Assembly (NCBI GenBank): GCA_016713335.1
Contig: JADJPH010000108.1
Location: 1-23,295, forward strand
Length of the DNA: 23,295 nt
From: Candidatus Fredericiella danica
Lineage (GTDB): Bacteria > Chloroflexota > Anaerolineae > Caldilineales > Caldilineaceae
Reading direction: 5' to 3'
Below the pieces are notes generated by a model. The model ran no database searches, was not told the origin of the DNA, and worked only from the letters and a program-made list of their open reading frames with translations. Positions within the stretch are counted from its first letter, which is position 1, and each line of letters begins with the position of its first letter. Positions 1 to 8,281 of the stretch are shown here, one piece after another. The translations under genes were made by a program, and so were the position numbers.

Positions 1-2
1 AA

Positions 3-398
3 AAGACAATGGCCGATGTGAAAGACCGCAACGGGAGTGGGCATCGCCCCAGCCTTGTGGTTGGTTTCGACACACGTTTTTTGTCGGATCGTTACGCGAT
101 GGCGGTCGCGGAAGTGCTGGCCGCCAATGGTCTGCACGTCTGGCTGACCGTGGGTGATTCGCCCACGCCGGTCACCTCTTTTGCAATTGTCGACAAAGGG
201 GCGGCGGGCGGCGTGATGATCACCGCCAGCCACAATCCGCCGCGCTACAACGGGATCAAACTCAAAGCGGCGTTCGGCGGGTCCGCCAGCCCGGGCGACT
301 GCAAAGAGGTTGAGCGCCGGATCGAGGCGGCTAATGGGACGCCGCCGCGCCGCATGGACTATGAAGATGCCGTCGCACACGGACTGATTACGCGCTGA
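3..398 (+). CDS. Phosphoglucomutase/phosphomannomutase, N-terminal part (5' partial, frameshifted)
   Basis: Phosphohexomutases interconvert hexose 1- and 6-phosphates and supply nucleotide-sugar synthesis. The frame is open from the window's left edge. The ATG at 9 is probably internal, because the family normally has about 40-50 residues before the VVGFDTRFLSDR segment seen here. The catalytic phosphoserine loop TASHNP is present, with the serine near residue 74 counted from the ATG at 9. The frame stops at 396-398, exactly where the next domain should begin, and the rest of the enzyme continues in another frame (425-1378). The short stretch between 389 and 424 seems to use a third frame (an ADPP segment resembling the usual FDP), so two small indels are likely. 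Family assignment is certain; glucose versus mannose preference cannot be told. Confidence 0.88.
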   Translation, partial: KTMADVKDRNGSGHRPSLVVGFDTRFLSDRYAMAVAEVLAANGLHVWLTVGDSPTPVTSFAIVDKGAAGGVMITASHNPPRYNGIKLKAAFGGSASPGDCKEVERRIEAANGTPPRRMDYEDAVAHGLITR

Positions 399-424
399 TC
401 CTCCTTCCTGCCCATACCACCCAT

Positions 425-1378
425 GTGGAACGGCTCGTTGATTTTGAGGTGATTCGCAGGGCTAACCTTTCGGTCGCCGTCGACGCCATGTATGGCGCGG
501 GCCGCGTCTATCTACGAAAACTCCTCGAAGACGCCGGTTGCCGCGTGGTCGAACTGCGCGGTGAGATGAACCCGGGCTTTAACGGCATCCATCCCGAACC
601 GATTGCCCGCCATCTCCAGCCGCTGATCGATGAAATGTTGACCGGCGAGCATTGGCTTGGCCTGGCCACAGACGGTGACGCCGATCGCATCGGCGCCGTC
701 GATCCGACCGGTCGCTTTATCGATCCCCACTGCGTGATGGCGCTGCTCATCGAGCATCTGGTCACCGACCGCGGTCTCCGTGGTAGCGTGGTGAAGACCG
801 TGAGCACCACCCAAATGCTCAACCGCCTCGCCGATCGGTATGGCTTGACCGTTCACGAGACCCCGGTCGGCTTCAACCATATTTGCGACTACATGCGGAA
901 CGAAGAGGTGCTGATCGGCGGCGAAGAGAGCGGCGGCATCAGCATTCAGGGTCACATCCCCGAAGGGGACGGGCTCTTGATGGGCGTGTTGCTCGTCGAG
1001 TTGGTTGCCCGCCGCAAGAAGACCCTGGCGGAATTGCTCGATGCACTCCAGGCCACGGACGACGTTGGCCCATTCCGCTATGCACGCATTGATCAGCCGG
1101 TGAAACCATTCAAGAAGGCTGACCTCGTCTCCGGGCTCATGGCCAATGCCCCCAAGGAACTTGCCGGCACGCCGGTCGCCTCCATCAGTGACCGTGACGG
1201 CGTCAAGTTCATTCTGGCGGACAATGCCTGGCTGCTGATTCGACCCAGTGGCACCGAGCCGGTGTTGCGCATTTATGCGGAAGGGCGCAACGACGCCCAG
1301 GTGCAGGCGCTGCTCCAGCAAGGCGTGGCACTGGCGGAAGCGCAGATCGTTGCACTCGCCCAACGGAGCATGGCATGA
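425..1378 (+). CDS. Phosphoglucomutase/phosphomannomutase, C-terminal part (frameshifted continuation)
   Basis: This is the remainder of the enzyme begun at the left edge. It carries the metal-binding loop DGDADR (residues 83-88 of this piece), the sugar-binding loop GEESGG (166-171) and the C-terminal phosphate-binding loop RPSGTEP (273-279). Together with the TASHNP serine on the previous piece, all four active-site loops of the alpha-D-phosphohexomutase family are present. The GTG at 425 is only where this frame offers a start codon; the frame is open further upstream and the protein is probably one chain across the indels near 390-412. The stop TGA overlaps the ATG of the next gene (ATGA at 1375-1378), so the two are probably translationally coupled. 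Confidence 0.88.
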   Translation: MERLVDFEVIRRANLSVAVDAMYGAGRVYLRKLLEDAGCRVVELRGEMNPGFNGIHPEPIARHLQPLIDEMLTGEHWLGLATDGDADRIGAVDPTGRFIDPHCVMALLIEHLVTDRGLRGSVVKTVSTTQMLNRLADRYGLTVHETPVGFNHICDYMRNEEVLIGGEESGGISIQGHIPEGDGLLMGVLLVELVARRKKTLAELLDALQATDDVGPFRYARIDQPVKPFKKADLVSGLMANAPKELAGTPVASISDRDGVKFILADNAWLLIRPSGTEPVLRIYAEGRNDAQVQALLQQGVALAEAQIVALAQRSMA

Positions 1379-2493
1379 AGATTGAGCAGATCGAACTACG
1401 CCGGATTTTTCTTCCCTATGTGGCGCCCTTTGTAACCAGCGGTTGGCGGGAAGAGGGCAGCCACGCCATCATCGTTCGCATGGAAAGCGAAGGCATCGTC
1501 GCCTGGGGCGAAACACCCGTGGGCGAAAATCCCTTCTACAATGAGGAAAACTGCAAGACCGCATGGAGCATCTTGCAGGACTATCTCGTTCCCATGATCT
1601 TTGGCGTGGATTTGCAGAGTCCCTGGGATGCCACCCCAGCCATGTCGCGGGTGCGCGCCAACCGGATGGCCAAAGCCGGATTGGAGTTCACCATTTGGGA
1701 CCTGTTTGCCCGGCGAGAACAACGTAGCCTTGCGCAGTTGCTGGGTGGTGTGCGAGACCGCGTCCCCGTCGGTGTCAGCGTTGGGATTCAGAAGGACATC
1801 GACACGCTGCTCGCGGTCGTCGAGGCCTACCTTGCCGACGGCTACAATCGCATCAAGCTGAAGATCAAGCCGGGCTGGGACGTTGAACCCACGCGTGCGG
1901 TGCGGGAACGGTGGCCGAATCTGCTGTTGCAGGTGGATGCAAATAGCATCTATCGCCTGGACGATGGACCGCACCTGGCAAAACTTGATCCATTTGATCT
2001 GTTGCTGGTCGAACAGCCCCTGGCCCACGACGACATCTTCGATCACGCCAAACTCAAGCGGATGCTCAAGACGCCACTCTGTCTCGATGAAAGTATCGTC
2101 TCCCCCGATCACGCCCGTTGGGCGATCGAGCTGGCTGCCTGTGACATTATCAACGTCAAGCCGAGCCGCATCGGGGGGCTGGGCGATTCCATCCGCATCC
2201 ACGACGCCGCCCAGGCTGCAGGCATGCCGGTCTGGCATGGCGGTATGCTTGAAACAGGCATCGGCCGTGCGATCAATGTCGCGTTGGCCTCATTGCCCAA
2301 CTTTACATTGCCGGGCGATATCAGCGCCAACGATCGCTATTTCAAACGCGATATCGTCGTGAACCCTTTCACGCTGAACTCAGATAGCACACTGACGGTG
2401 CCGGCCGGGATCGGCCACGGCGCTATCGTCGACGAAGATTATCTTGACGCGGTGACGTTGGATCGTTGGGTTGCGGTGAATCACCAACCATGA
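1375..2493 (+). CDS. menC: Enolase-superfamily N-acylamino acid racemase / o-succinylbenzoate synthase (MenC-like)
   Basis: This is a 372-residue protein of the muconate-lactonizing subgroup of the enolase superfamily. OSBS makes o-succinylbenzoate for menaquinone; the related NSAR activity racemises N-acyl amino acids, and many members do both. The catalytic set is complete: the KLK motif with K163, metal ligands D188 (QVDAN), E213 (VEQP) and D238 (LDES), and the second base K262 (NVKPSR). The spacing matches the Amycolatopsis NSAR/OSBS. The KIKPGWD and GGMLETGIGRA segments are typical of that branch. It overlaps the upstream phosphohexomutase and the downstream Nudix gene by ATGA at each end. 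No other menaquinone gene is nearby, so the racemase role is at least as likely as menaquinone synthesis. The gene is intact, unlike several neighbours. Confidence 0.88.
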   Translation: MKIEQIELRRIFLPYVAPFVTSGWREEGSHAIIVRMESEGIVAWGETPVGENPFYNEENCKTAWSILQDYLVPMIFGVDLQSPWDATPAMSRVRANRMAKAGLEFTIWDLFARREQRSLAQLLGGVRDRVPVGVSVGIQKDIDTLLAVVEAYLADGYNRIKLKIKPGWDVEPTRAVRERWPNLLLQVDANSIYRLDDGPHLAKLDPFDLLLVEQPLAHDDIFDHAKLKRMLKTPLCLDESIVSPDHARWAIELAACDIINVKPSRIGGLGDSIRIHDAAQAAGMPVWHGGMLETGIGRAINVALASLPNFTLPGDISANDRYFKRDIVVNPFTLNSDSTLTVPAGIGHGAIVDEDYLDAVTLDRWVAVNHQP

Positions 2494-3020
2494 AGATATC
2501 GGATCAGGACGCAGGTGGTGGCCAACACTATTGCGTGATCCCGCGCACCCTGGTGTTCATCACGGGCGTCAACTCGGATACCGGTGAACGCGAACTCTTG
2601 CTGCTCAAGGGGTCGGCCACCAAACGCCTCTGGGCAAACCGCTACAACGGCATTGGTGGTCACGTCGAAGCCAACGAAGATATCCTGGCGGCAGCTCATC
2701 GCGAAGTCATCGAAGAAACTGGCCTCCTGATCGACCGGCTACAACTGCGCGGGGTGGTGAATATCGATGCGACTGACCCTGCAGCCGGCCAACATTGCGG
2801 CGTGTTGCTGTTCGTCTTCACTTGCGAAACCAATGAGCGGGAGGTTCACGCCACACCCGAAGGAACGCCGGCATGGCTTCCTTTACCGCGTGTCTACTCG
2901 CTGCCATTGGTGGATGATCTGCACCAGTTGATCCCGCTTGCGCTTGACGGTCCGTTCTTCTACGGGCACTACGCACGCGAAGAAGATGGTACGTTGCGTT
3001 ACCACTTCCGCCACGACTGA
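2490..3020 (+). CDS. Nudix hydrolase
   Basis: This encodes a 176-residue Nudix protein that would hydrolyse a nucleoside diphosphate linked to another moiety, such as an oxidised dNTP or a nucleotide sugar. A perfect Nudix box is visible at about residues 57-79: a glycine, five residues, E, seven residues, then REVIEETGL, which provides the metal-binding glutamates. I chose the ATG at 2490 because it overlaps the upstream stop (ATGA). An in-frame TTG at 2466 would need a 28-base overlap. It is the last gene of the three-gene overlapping group and ends six bases from the convergent dehydrogenase. Substrate cannot be predicted; the C-terminal FFYGHY segment is not diagnostic to me. Confidence 0.88.
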   Translation: MKISDQDAGGGQHYCVIPRTLVFITGVNSDTGERELLLLKGSATKRLWANRYNGIGGHVEANEDILAAAHREVIEETGLLIDRLQLRGVVNIDATDPAAGQHCGVLLFVFTCETNEREVHATPEGTPAWLPLPRVYSLPLVDDLHQLIPLALDGPFFYGHYAREEDGTLRYHFRHD

Positions 3021-3026
3021 CATAGA

Positions 3027-3794
3027 CTACCGCGGGGCCATACGAATGGCGCCATCGAGCCGGATTACATCCCCGTTCAGCATCTGATTCTCGATGATGT
3101 GCGCCACCAACGCGGCGTATTCAGCAGGTCGCCCAAGCCGGGATGGAAACGGCACTTGCTGGCCCAACGAAGCACGCGCAGCCTCCGGCAGTCCGGCAAG
3201 CAGCGGCGTCTCAAAGATGCCCGGTGCGATCGTCATGACGCGAATTCCCAACGGCGCCAGATCACGGGCAATCGGCAGTGTCATGGCAACGATGCCGCCT
3301 TTTGACGCTGCGTACGCAGCCTGACCAATCTGCCCGTCGAATGCGGCAACCGACGCCGTGTTGATGAGCACCCCACGCTCACCACTTTCGCCCGGTTCGT
3401 TGCGCGCAATTGCCTCGGCGGCGAGGCGAATCACGTTGAAGACGCCCACCAGGTTGATCTGGATGACACGATTAAAGACTTCAAGCGAATGGACGCCCCG
3501 CTTGCCCAGCACTCGCTCCGCAGTGGCGATTCCCGCACAACTGACTGCACCGTGCAAGGCGCCAAAGCGCTCGACTGCTGTCGCGACCGCAGTTTGCACG
3601 TCCGCTTCATTGGTGACATCGGTGCGGACAAACTGCGCGCGCTCGCCCAAAGTGCGCGCAAGCGCCTCACCCATTTCGGCATTGATGTCCATCAACACGA
3701 CATTGGCGCCGCGGGCGACGAGCAGTTCGGCGGTGGCTGCACCCAACCCTGATCCCCCGCCACTGATCACAAAAGTGCTGTTTTGGATCTCCAT
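3027..3794 (-). CDS. Short-chain dehydrogenase, HSD17B10-like 3-hydroxyacyl-CoA dehydrogenase
   Basis: This 255-residue NAD-dependent short-chain dehydrogenase has the dinucleotide loop SGGGSGLG (residues 11-18), D36 at the end of the second strand (favouring NAD over NADP), and the catalytic set S148, Y161 and K165 (YAASK). The stretches INTASVAAFDGQ, MTLPIARDLAPLGIRVMTIAPG and the C-terminal VIRLDGAIRM closely resemble type-2 3-hydroxyacyl-CoA dehydrogenase (HSD17B10), which oxidises short and branched 3-hydroxyacyl-CoAs in fatty-acid and isoleucine breakdown. The start at 3794 is supported by a GAGGGGG ribosome-binding site just upstream. A longer in-frame extension to 4049 lacks such a site and overlaps the divergent glycosyltransferase. 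It stands alone on its strand. Confidence 0.9.
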   Translation of the reverse strand: MEIQNSTFVISGGGSGLGAATAELLVARGANVVLMDINAEMGEALARTLGERAQFVRTDVTNEADVQTAVATAVERFGALHGAVSCAGIATAERVLGKRGVHSLEVFNRVIQINLVGVFNVIRLAAEAIARNEPGESGERGVLINTASVAAFDGQIGQAAYAASKGGIVAMTLPIARDLAPLGIRVMTIAPGIFETPLLAGLPEAARASLGQQVPFPSRLGRPAEYAALVAHIIENQMLNGDVIRLDGAIRMAPR

Positions 3795-3853
3795 GAGGCC
3801 CCCTCTTTGAACATGAATAGCGTCACGCATGATAGCATAGAAGCCGTAAAGGA

Positions 3854-3912
3854 TTAGCCCGCCCCCCTCTGCCGTGCTACAATCGTTCGTTGTCTCGGGG
3901 CCGCCGAGACAA
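3854..3912 (+). promoter_or_regulatory. Putative promoter and hairpin ahead of the glycosyltransferase
   Basis: In the divergent intergenic region a TACAAT at 3878-3883 resembles a -10 box; an upstream TTAGCC (3854-3859) is only a weak -35 match. Just after it is a perfect 9-bp inverted repeat, TTGTCTCGG at 3890-3898 and CCGAGACAA at 3904-3912 with a 5-base loop, ending 13 bases before the ATG at 3926. In RNA this would fold in the 5' leader next to the ribosome-binding region; as DNA it could be an operator. No T-run follows, so it is not an obvious terminator. Confidence 0.35.
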
Positions 3913-3925
3913 GGTGGATTGCAAC

Positions 3926-4783
3926 ATGACCGATCTGAGCAAGAATCCACCGCTTGACGCCCAGGGAGATAGCCGTCGCGTCGCGGTCGTGATTCCAACC
4001 TATAACGAAGCCGACAATCTGCCGGCGATGGCCGCGGCCCTGTTTTCATTAGGGATCACCGGTCTTCAGTTGTGGATTGTCGATGATAACTCGCCCGATG
4101 GCACCGGTGCGATCGCAGATGCCCTTGCGGAAAAGTACAACACCGCACCGGTGGTGGGTGACTCCCCACGCATGCTGGTCATCCATCGGAGTGGCAAGAA
4201 CGGGTTAGGCACGGCTTATGTGGCCGGGATGACCAGCGCAATAAACGCCGGCGCTGAATTCATCGTGCAGATGGATGCGGATTTCAGCCACTCGCCCCAG
4301 TACATTCCTTCGATGTTGGGCGTGATGTTGGCGACCGATGCGGATGTGGTGATCGGCAGCCGCTACGTGCCCGGTGGTAGTCTCGATGCGCGGTGGGAGT
4401 GGAACCGGCGACTCTTGAGTTGGTGGGCAAATCTTTACAGCCGGGCCATTCTGGGCTTGCGCATTCGCGATATGACGGCGGGTTTCAAGATGTGGCGGCG
4501 TAGTGCACTGCAAAGGATCGACTTGCAGAACATCCGCAGCAATGGGTACACCTTTCAGGTGGAAATGGCCTATCTCTGTGAGAAACTCGGGTTGCGCCTG
4601 ATCGAAATCCCGATCCATTTTGAAGATCGGCGCATCGGGCAGAGCAAGCTCGACGTACCTGTGAAGCTTGAATCGGCCTGGCGCACCTGGCAAATTCGCT
4701 GGCGCTATCGTCATCTACAGAACGCACCCGCAGCCGTGATACCGTTGCAGAGTGCACAGGTAAGCGCCGACAAACGCGGGTAA
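3926..4783 (+). CDS. GT2 family polyprenol (dolichol-phosphate mannosyltransferase-like) glycosyltransferase
   Basis: This 285-residue GT-A fold glycosyltransferase resembles DPM1, which moves a sugar from a nucleotide donor onto a polyprenyl phosphate at the cytoplasmic face of the membrane. Visible motifs are VIPTYNE (22-28), DDNSPDG (53-59), the metal-binding DAD (117-119) within QMDADFSHSP, GSRYVPGG (144-151) and GQSKL (238-242). There are no C-terminal membrane helices, so it is the short soluble DPM1 type rather than the GtrB type. The ATG at 3926 is preferred over an upstream TTG at 3890, because the TTG lies inside a hairpin and the conserved domain starts well after 3926. It sits 46 bases before the YfhO-like gene, consistent with making lipid-linked sugar for that membrane system. 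Confidence 0.9.
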   Translation: MTDLSKNPPLDAQGDSRRVAVVIPTYNEADNLPAMAAALFSLGITGLQLWIVDDNSPDGTGAIADALAEKYNTAPVVGDSPRMLVIHRSGKNGLGTAYVAGMTSAINAGAEFIVQMDADFSHSPQYIPSMLGVMLATDADVVIGSRYVPGGSLDARWEWNRRLLSWWANLYSRAILGLRIRDMTAGFKMWRRSALQRIDLQNIRSNGYTFQVEMAYLCEKLGLRLIEIPIHFEDRRIGQSKLDVPVKLESAWRTWQIRWRYRHLQNAPAAVIPLQSAQVSADKRG

Positions 4784-4829
4784 CGCCACTCGCCACGTCA
4801 GCGCGCCCAAATACGCTGCTCCACACCCT

Positions 4830-5193
4830 ATGTCCAAGTTTCGTCGTTTTCGCACCGATGTACTCGCCATTGCCGCAATCCTCTTGTTGGCGCTGCTCTG
4901 GTTTGCCCCGGTGCTGTTCCCGTCGCTGACCGGTGCGACGCTGCTGCCCTATGACAATCTGTACGCATTCGAGCCCTGGCGGAGTCTGAATCCTGCGGTC
5001 GCACCGCACAACGAGTTGCTTTCCGATCTTGTGCTGGAAAACGCTGTCTGGAAACAGCACATCCGGGAATCGTTGGCGCAGGGTGAGGCGCCCCTGTGGA
5101 ACCCGAAGATTTTTACAGGTGTGCCGTTCCTGGCGGCGGGTCAGGCGAGCACGCTCTACCCGCTGAACGCTCTCTTCTATCTGTTCTCACCCG
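4830..5193 (+). CDS. YfhO-like membrane protein, N-terminal part (frameshift at about 5193)
   Basis: This is the start of a large multi-membrane protein of the bacterial YfhO / GT-C-like type, presumed to act with lipid-linked sugars in the cell envelope. A basic N-terminus (MSKFRRFR) is followed by a hydrophobic helix at about residues 11-31, then the extracytoplasmic LLPYDNLYAFEPW region and WNPKIFTGVPFLAAGQ, a segment I associate with this family. The frame continues to 5435 but is meaningless after about 5193. Removing one G there turns FSPGNR into FSPEIAYGWFTALQ, which reads directly into the next piece. Substrate is unknown. Confidence 0.75.
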
Positions 5194-6309
5194 GAAATCG
5201 CCTACGGCTGGTTCACCGCCCTGCAAGTGGCGATCGCCGGCATCTGCATGTATCTCTTCGGCCGCGCCCTGCGTCTGCGTGTCCTGGCGGCGTTCTTTGG
5301 CGGCGTGGTCTACATGTTCAGCGGGTTCTTGATCGTCAGCGTTGTTTTCACGATGTTCCTGGCTGCCGTCCCCTGGCTGCCCCTGCTGCTGGCGATCATC
5401 GAAGTCATTGTCAGAAAACAAGAAGACAAGGGTAACCGCAGCTTTCAGCCGATCCCCTATGTGCTCGCCGGCGCCGGGGTGATCGGTCTGGTCGTATTGG
5501 CCGGACACCCCGAGTTGATCTACTACACGCTGATCGTCGCCGGTCTCTACACGCTTGTGCGGCTCCTCGTTGCATGGCGCACACTTGCCCGCAACACTAC
5601 GTTGACGGATACCTCATCACCCGAACCCAGGCACACGCCGTCGCCATTTTGGCGCATGGTTCGCCTGGCGGCGTGGCTGCTGGTCATGGCGGTGCTGGGG
5701 ATCGGGCTTGGCGCTGTGCAGTTGATTCCGTTGGTTGAGTTGCTGCCGCTCAATTTTCGTGCCGGCTCCGCATCGCTGGATCAAGTGCGTGGCTGGGCGT
5801 GGCCCTCGCGCCATGTGCTCACCTTCTGGCTGCCGAATATCTTTGGCAGTCCCAGCCACCACCAATGGTTTGACCTATGGAACCGCACCTGGATGCCGGC
5901 CACGGCAAATGCCCTCGGGGAAGCGAACCGTACGATCTTCTGGGGCGTCAAAAACTATGTCGAAGGTGGCAACTACCTTGGCATCGCCACCTGGCTCCTC
6001 GCCGCCCTCGCCCTCTGGCGCGCCGTGCGTGATGCCTTGGCGGGACGGAAATTAGCCGGCGCCAATTCGCTGTTGACTGTTCATGATTCTGTTCCTCCTC
6101 TTCCCCGTCCGTTTGTCACCTTCTTCTTCTCTGCCCTTGCCTTCATTTCCCTCCTTTTCGCCTTTGGCACGCCGCTCTATGCACTGCTCTACTACGGCGT
6201 TCCCGGCTGGAACCAACTGCATAGCCCCTTTCGCTGGGTCTTTCCCTTCACGCTCAGCATGGCTGTGCTTGCGGCGGTGGGGTTGAATGGGTTGCTGGCG
6301 GACGCGGAG
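5194..6309 (+). CDS. YfhO-like membrane protein, central part
   Basis: This is the continuation of the YfhO-like protein in a second frame. Many hydrophobic helices are visible, for example VAIAGICMYLFGRAL, VLAAFFGGVVYMFSGFLIV, a long run around FLAAVPWLPLLLAII, LAAWLLVMAVLGIGLGAV and a helix ending in LLFAFGTPLYALLYYGVPG. Conserved-looking loops such as AGHPELIYY and FHSPFRW-like LHSPFRWVF agree with the family. An in-frame GTG at 5227 is only where the frame offers a start; meaningful coding begins near 5194. Coding sense is lost inside the 8-bp repeat at 6310-6384, after which the useful frame changes; the literal frame runs on to 6585 as low-complexity Trp/Arg-rich sequence. Confidence 0.75.
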
Positions 6310-6384
6310 AGACAAAGAGACAAAGAGGAGACAAAGAGACAAAGAGACTGGGAGACTGGGAGACTGGGAGACTGGGAGATGGGG
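6310..6384 (+). repeat. Coding 8-bp tandem repeat (AGACAAAG x4, AGACTGGG x4)
   Basis: Four AGACAAAG units (6310-6325 and 6329-6344, split by AGG) are followed by four perfect AGACTGGG units (6345-6376) and a variant AGATGGGG (6377-6384). It lies inside the YfhO-like gene, in a cytosolic-looking charged loop (RQRDKEETKRQRDWETG). The reading frame that makes sense upstream (start positions 1 mod 3) differs from the sensible one downstream (0 mod 3). Because the unit is 8 bp, loss of one unit or gain of two would restore a single frame. Both frames are open across the repeat. Confidence 0.9.
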
Positions 6385-7373
6385 TTGCTTTCGGCCTGTG
6401 TGTGGTGGTGGCGATGGCGGGCGTGGGGGCGTTGGCGGCGATTGGGGTTAGCCTTGTGGCGCCTGAGCCGTTTATTGCCCTGGGGCAGCGCATTGTCGAT
6501 GGCAGCGACCTGGCGCAGATGGCTTTTGCCGATGGCCGCATGTTCTGGGGGTATCAGACCGGCAACTTGTTGGCCTTTGGTGTGAGCGCACTTTTGTCGG
6601 GTGTGATTGCCGGGTGGCTTGTGTGGATCGGCGCACTACGACGTCCTTTAGCGCACACGGAGGCCGAGCAGACAACTGCAAAGTGGAAAAAGCAGGCAAG
6701 CCTGCTGGCGGTGGCGCTGATTGCCGTCACTGTGCTGGACCTCTACGCCGCGCATGGCCGCTTCAATCCGACCGCCGACCCGAAGCTGTCGCCGGTGGCA
6801 GAGGGTGGCATCCCACCCGCCGTCCAGTTCATCCAGGCGCGTGAGGCGGAGCTGGCGGCAGCAGGAACGGTGGCGCCCTGGCGCTTCACCACATTCAATG
6901 TGCCGGGTGAGAAAACATTCAATGCCAACGTGGGGATGTACTACGGATGGCAGGACATCCGCGGTTACGATTCGATCATTCCGAAGCAATCCGCCGACTT
7001 CATGAGCCGGATCGAACCGCAGGACAACGAACTGCTTTACAACCGCATCGCCCCGATCTACGCGGCGCAGGGGGGCGACGTCTATGCGCGTCTAGACAAT
7101 CCGTTACTCGACCTGCTCAACGTCAAGTACATCCTGACAGAGCACGCGATCCCCAATCCAACCTGGCAGGAAGTCTATCGCGATGGCAGCATCGGCGTCT
7201 ACGAAAACACCGAATTCCTGCCGCGCACCTTTATCGCCGACGAAGCGCGCGTCGCTGCGCCCTCCGACCAGCCGCTGGAAACCACCGATCTACACAGTAC
7301 TGTCTATATCGAATCAACGCCACCTGACGCCAATGCGCTCGTCCGCGCCAGCCCGCAGGTGGCGGATGCACGG
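6381..7373 (+). CDS. YfhO-like membrane protein, C-terminal region
   Basis: After the 8-bp repeat the coding sense resumes in another frame with a helix (VAFGLCVVVAMAGVGALAAI), two further helices near 6550-6640 and 6690-6750, and then a long extracytoplasmic region. That region contains LDLYAAHGRFNPTADP, GMYYGWQDIRGYDSI, NRIAPIYA, LLDLLNVKYILTE and IGVYENTEFLPRTFI, which match the conserved C-terminal half of YfhO-like proteins. The GTG at 6402 is inside the first helix and is not a real start. The literal frame ends at 7412, but sense is lost near 7373, where the next frame continues with VSRYTSNEVFVDVNL. Confidence 0.75.
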
Positions 7374-7521
7374 TCAGCCGCTACACGTCGAATGAGGTGT
7401 TTGTCGACGTGAACCTCAGCGACCGCGGGTGGCTGGTGCTGAGTGACGCCTATTTCCCGGGTGGAAGGCATACATCCGCCCGTTTGGCGGCGACGAAAAC
7501 GTCGAGACCGAGTTGAACATC
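7373..7521 (+). pseudogene. YfhO-like C-terminal tail, split by two further frame changes
   Basis: From 7373 frame 2 reads VSRYTSNEVFVDVNLSDRG and then WLVLSDAYFPG. At about 7460 one base is missing and the sense moves to frame 1 as WKAYIRPFGGDENVETELNI, the typical YfhO 'FPGWKAYIDG'-like motif. At 7521 it jumps again into the frame of the following membrane helix. I expect roughly 25-30 more residues (a beta-rich segment before the last helix) at this point, so besides indels there may be a short deletion of about 80-90 bases. No independent gene is visible here. Confidence 0.6.
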
Positions 7522-7522
7522 C

Positions 7523-8281
7523 CTCTACGTGAGTTTCCTGTCGGGCATGACGCTGCTGTTCCTGCTGCTCTATTGGCTATGGGGACGTGTCTACCGGCCC
7601 GAATTCGACGAGCATGCCGTACAGCGCGTGGCGAAAAACTCACTCGTGCCGATGAGCTTGAGCCTCTTCAACAAGGCAATTGACTTTGCCTTCGCCATGC
7701 TCTACGTGCGCATCCTGGGACCGACCGGCACGGGTGAGTACTACTTCGTGGTTGCCATCTACGGCTTCTTCGAAATCATCAGCCGCTATGGCCTGGGGAC
7801 ACTGCTGACCCGCGATGTCGCCGCAGACAAGAACCAGTCAAGCCGGTACCTGACCAACGTGATCGCGCTGCGCACGTTGCTGTGGGCGGTGGCAATCCCC
7901 TTGATGGCGCTCGTTGTCCTTGGCTACAAGGTGATCGGCGACATCAATCCGGCTTTCCAGGCGATCAACCAGCCTGAGGTGCAGGCGCTGGCCCTGCTTG
8001 CCATCGGCATGCTCTTTGCAAACTATGCCGACGCGCTGAGCAGCATGTTCTATGCGTTTGAAAAGATGGAATATCCGGCCGGGCTGACGAACGCCGTAGC
8101 ACTCTTCAAGGTTGCCCTGGGCGCGGCGGTGCTGCTGGCCGGTTTTGGCTATGTAGGGCTGGCCGCAGTCGCCCTGGTGATGAACGTGGTCCAGGTGCTG
8201 TGGCTTTGGTTGATGCTAAACCGGACACTCTTCAAACCGCAGTGGCTTTGGGACTGGTCGCTTCAAAAATGGATGTTGCGT
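7523..8281 (+). CDS. Oligosaccharide flippase (Wzx/MATE-like), N-terminal part, read through from YfhO
   Basis: The frame begins with the last YfhO-type membrane helix (LYVSFLSGMTLLFLLLYWLWG) and continues without a stop into a polysaccharide-flippase domain. The flippase part starts at about 7628 (VAKNSLVPMSLSLFNKAIDFAFAML) and carries the family-like ILGPTGTGEYYF, YGFFEIISRYGLGTLLTRDVA and FEKMEYPAG segments with several helices. Flippases move lipid-linked glycans across the membrane. I see no convincing ribosome-binding site near the possible flippase starts (GTG 7628, ATG 7655), so it may be a natural YfhO-flippase fusion. The literal frame ends at 8488, but sense stops near 8281 because of an indel. 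Confidence 0.78.

Noticed and set aside
512..1363. Minus-strand ORF of 283 codons
   Set aside because: Antisense shadow of the phosphohexomutase, which has all its catalytic loops on the plus strand.
1396..2238. Minus-strand ORF of 280 codons
   Set aside because: Antisense to the MenC-like enolase with complete active site; no recognisable content.
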